A stretch of DNA of 6,184 nucleotides, taken from the NCBI GenBank assembly GCA_019456245.1, contig VRUF01000175.1, forward strand, positions 1-6,184, given 5' to 3'. Both the position numbers and the translations under genes were made by a program. Shown here piece after piece: positions 5,965 through 6,184 of the stretch. Under the pieces are notes generated by a model. That model saw only the letters and a list, made by a program, of their open reading frames with translations. It had not been told where the DNA came from and did not search any database. Each line of letters begins with the position of its first letter. Positions within the stretch are counted from its first letter, which is position 1. This stretch comes from Planctomycetota bacterium (lineage in GTDB: Bacteria; Planctomycetota; Phycisphaerae; Sedimentisphaerales; Anaerohalosphaeraceae).

Positions 5965-6184
5965 ATGACGCGAAGCGAAAATTGTCTTAAAAAACTCGAA
6001 CGAATGAACAAAACCCTTCGTCATGAAGAGCCGGACCGGGTTCCTGTTAGCGACTTCTTCTGGGGATCATTTATAAAAAGATGGCAGCAGGATCTGGGAC
6101 TCTCCCAAGACTCCGACATTTACAAATATTATGATCTCGACTGGATCGTAACCGTCCCTAATATGGACCCGCACATCAAGAGCT
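5965..6184 (+). CDS. Uroporphyrinogen decarboxylase-family protein (N-terminal part, cut by window edge)
   Basis: The first 73 codons are present and the frame is open to the right edge. The N-terminus, with LERMNKTLRHEEPDRVPV at 11-28, is the typical opening of URO-D/MtaA/CmuA-type TIM-barrel proteins (R-x-x-x-x-L-x-x-x-E-P-D-R-V-P). These include haem-pathway decarboxylases and corrinoid-dependent methyltransferases. The following DFFWG and YYDLDWIVTVPNMDP fit the divergent paralogues often seen in sugar-utilisation loci rather than HemE, but that subfamily call is from recalled resemblance. The ATG at 5965 has AAGGA 9 bases upstream and lies 16 bases after the rhaM stop, so it is very probably in the same operon. 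Catalytic or metal-binding residues are outside the window, and the reaction cannot be stated. Confidence 0.75.
   Translation, partial: MTRSENCLKKLERMNKTLRHEEPDRVPVSDFFWGSFIKRWQQDLGLSQDSDIYKYYDLDWIVTVPNMDPHIKS

Overview
This window looks like ordinary chromosomal DNA from a Gram-negative-type bacterium of moderate GC. The patatin/hydrolase pair, the small coiled-coil protein, the CCA-less tRNA and a RhaM-like protein beside a URO-D-like protein together remind me of Planctomycetota (Phycisphaerae / Sedimentisphaerales-like). That placement is an inference from protein style, not a proven assignment. No mobile element, CRISPR array, rRNA or phage gene is visible.

Layout. (1) Positions 1-1625, minus strand: a patatin-like phospholipase with an N-terminal membrane anchor. 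It overlaps by 23 bases the start of a second membrane-anchored protein, probably an alpha/beta hydrolase, which runs off the left edge. (2) Positions 1704-2027, minus strand: a small charged helical protein of unknown function, ending in a strong intrinsic terminator that separates it from the patatin gene. (3) A 345-base divergent gap, then nikR (plus), a nickel-responsive ribbon-helix-helix repressor with all four metal ligands. (4) A tRNA-Val(CAC) with a near-consensus promoter, followed after 35 bases by a TTG-started M24 metallopeptidase (Xaa-Pro aminopeptidase/prolidase type). (5) An acylphosphatase on the minus strand, whose 3' end overlaps the 3' end of the M24 gene by 17 bases. (6) From 4552 to the right edge, a plus-strand operon: rhaT (L-rhamnose/H+ symporter), rhaM (L-rhamnose mutarotase, 4-base ATGA overlap) and the first 73 codons of a uroporphyrinogen-decarboxylase-family protein.

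How the genes fit together. The right-hand operon is the clearest functional unit: RhaT would import L-rhamnose or a related deoxysugar and RhaM would interconvert its anomers before isomerisation. The URO-D-like protein is not part of the classical rhamnose route and is the most interesting association here. The left-hand hydrolase pair is probably a translationally coupled lipolytic or esterolytic unit in the cell envelope. NikR, the tRNA, the M24 peptidase and the acylphosphatase look like unrelated single genes. I did not find a clearly new defence or mobile system.
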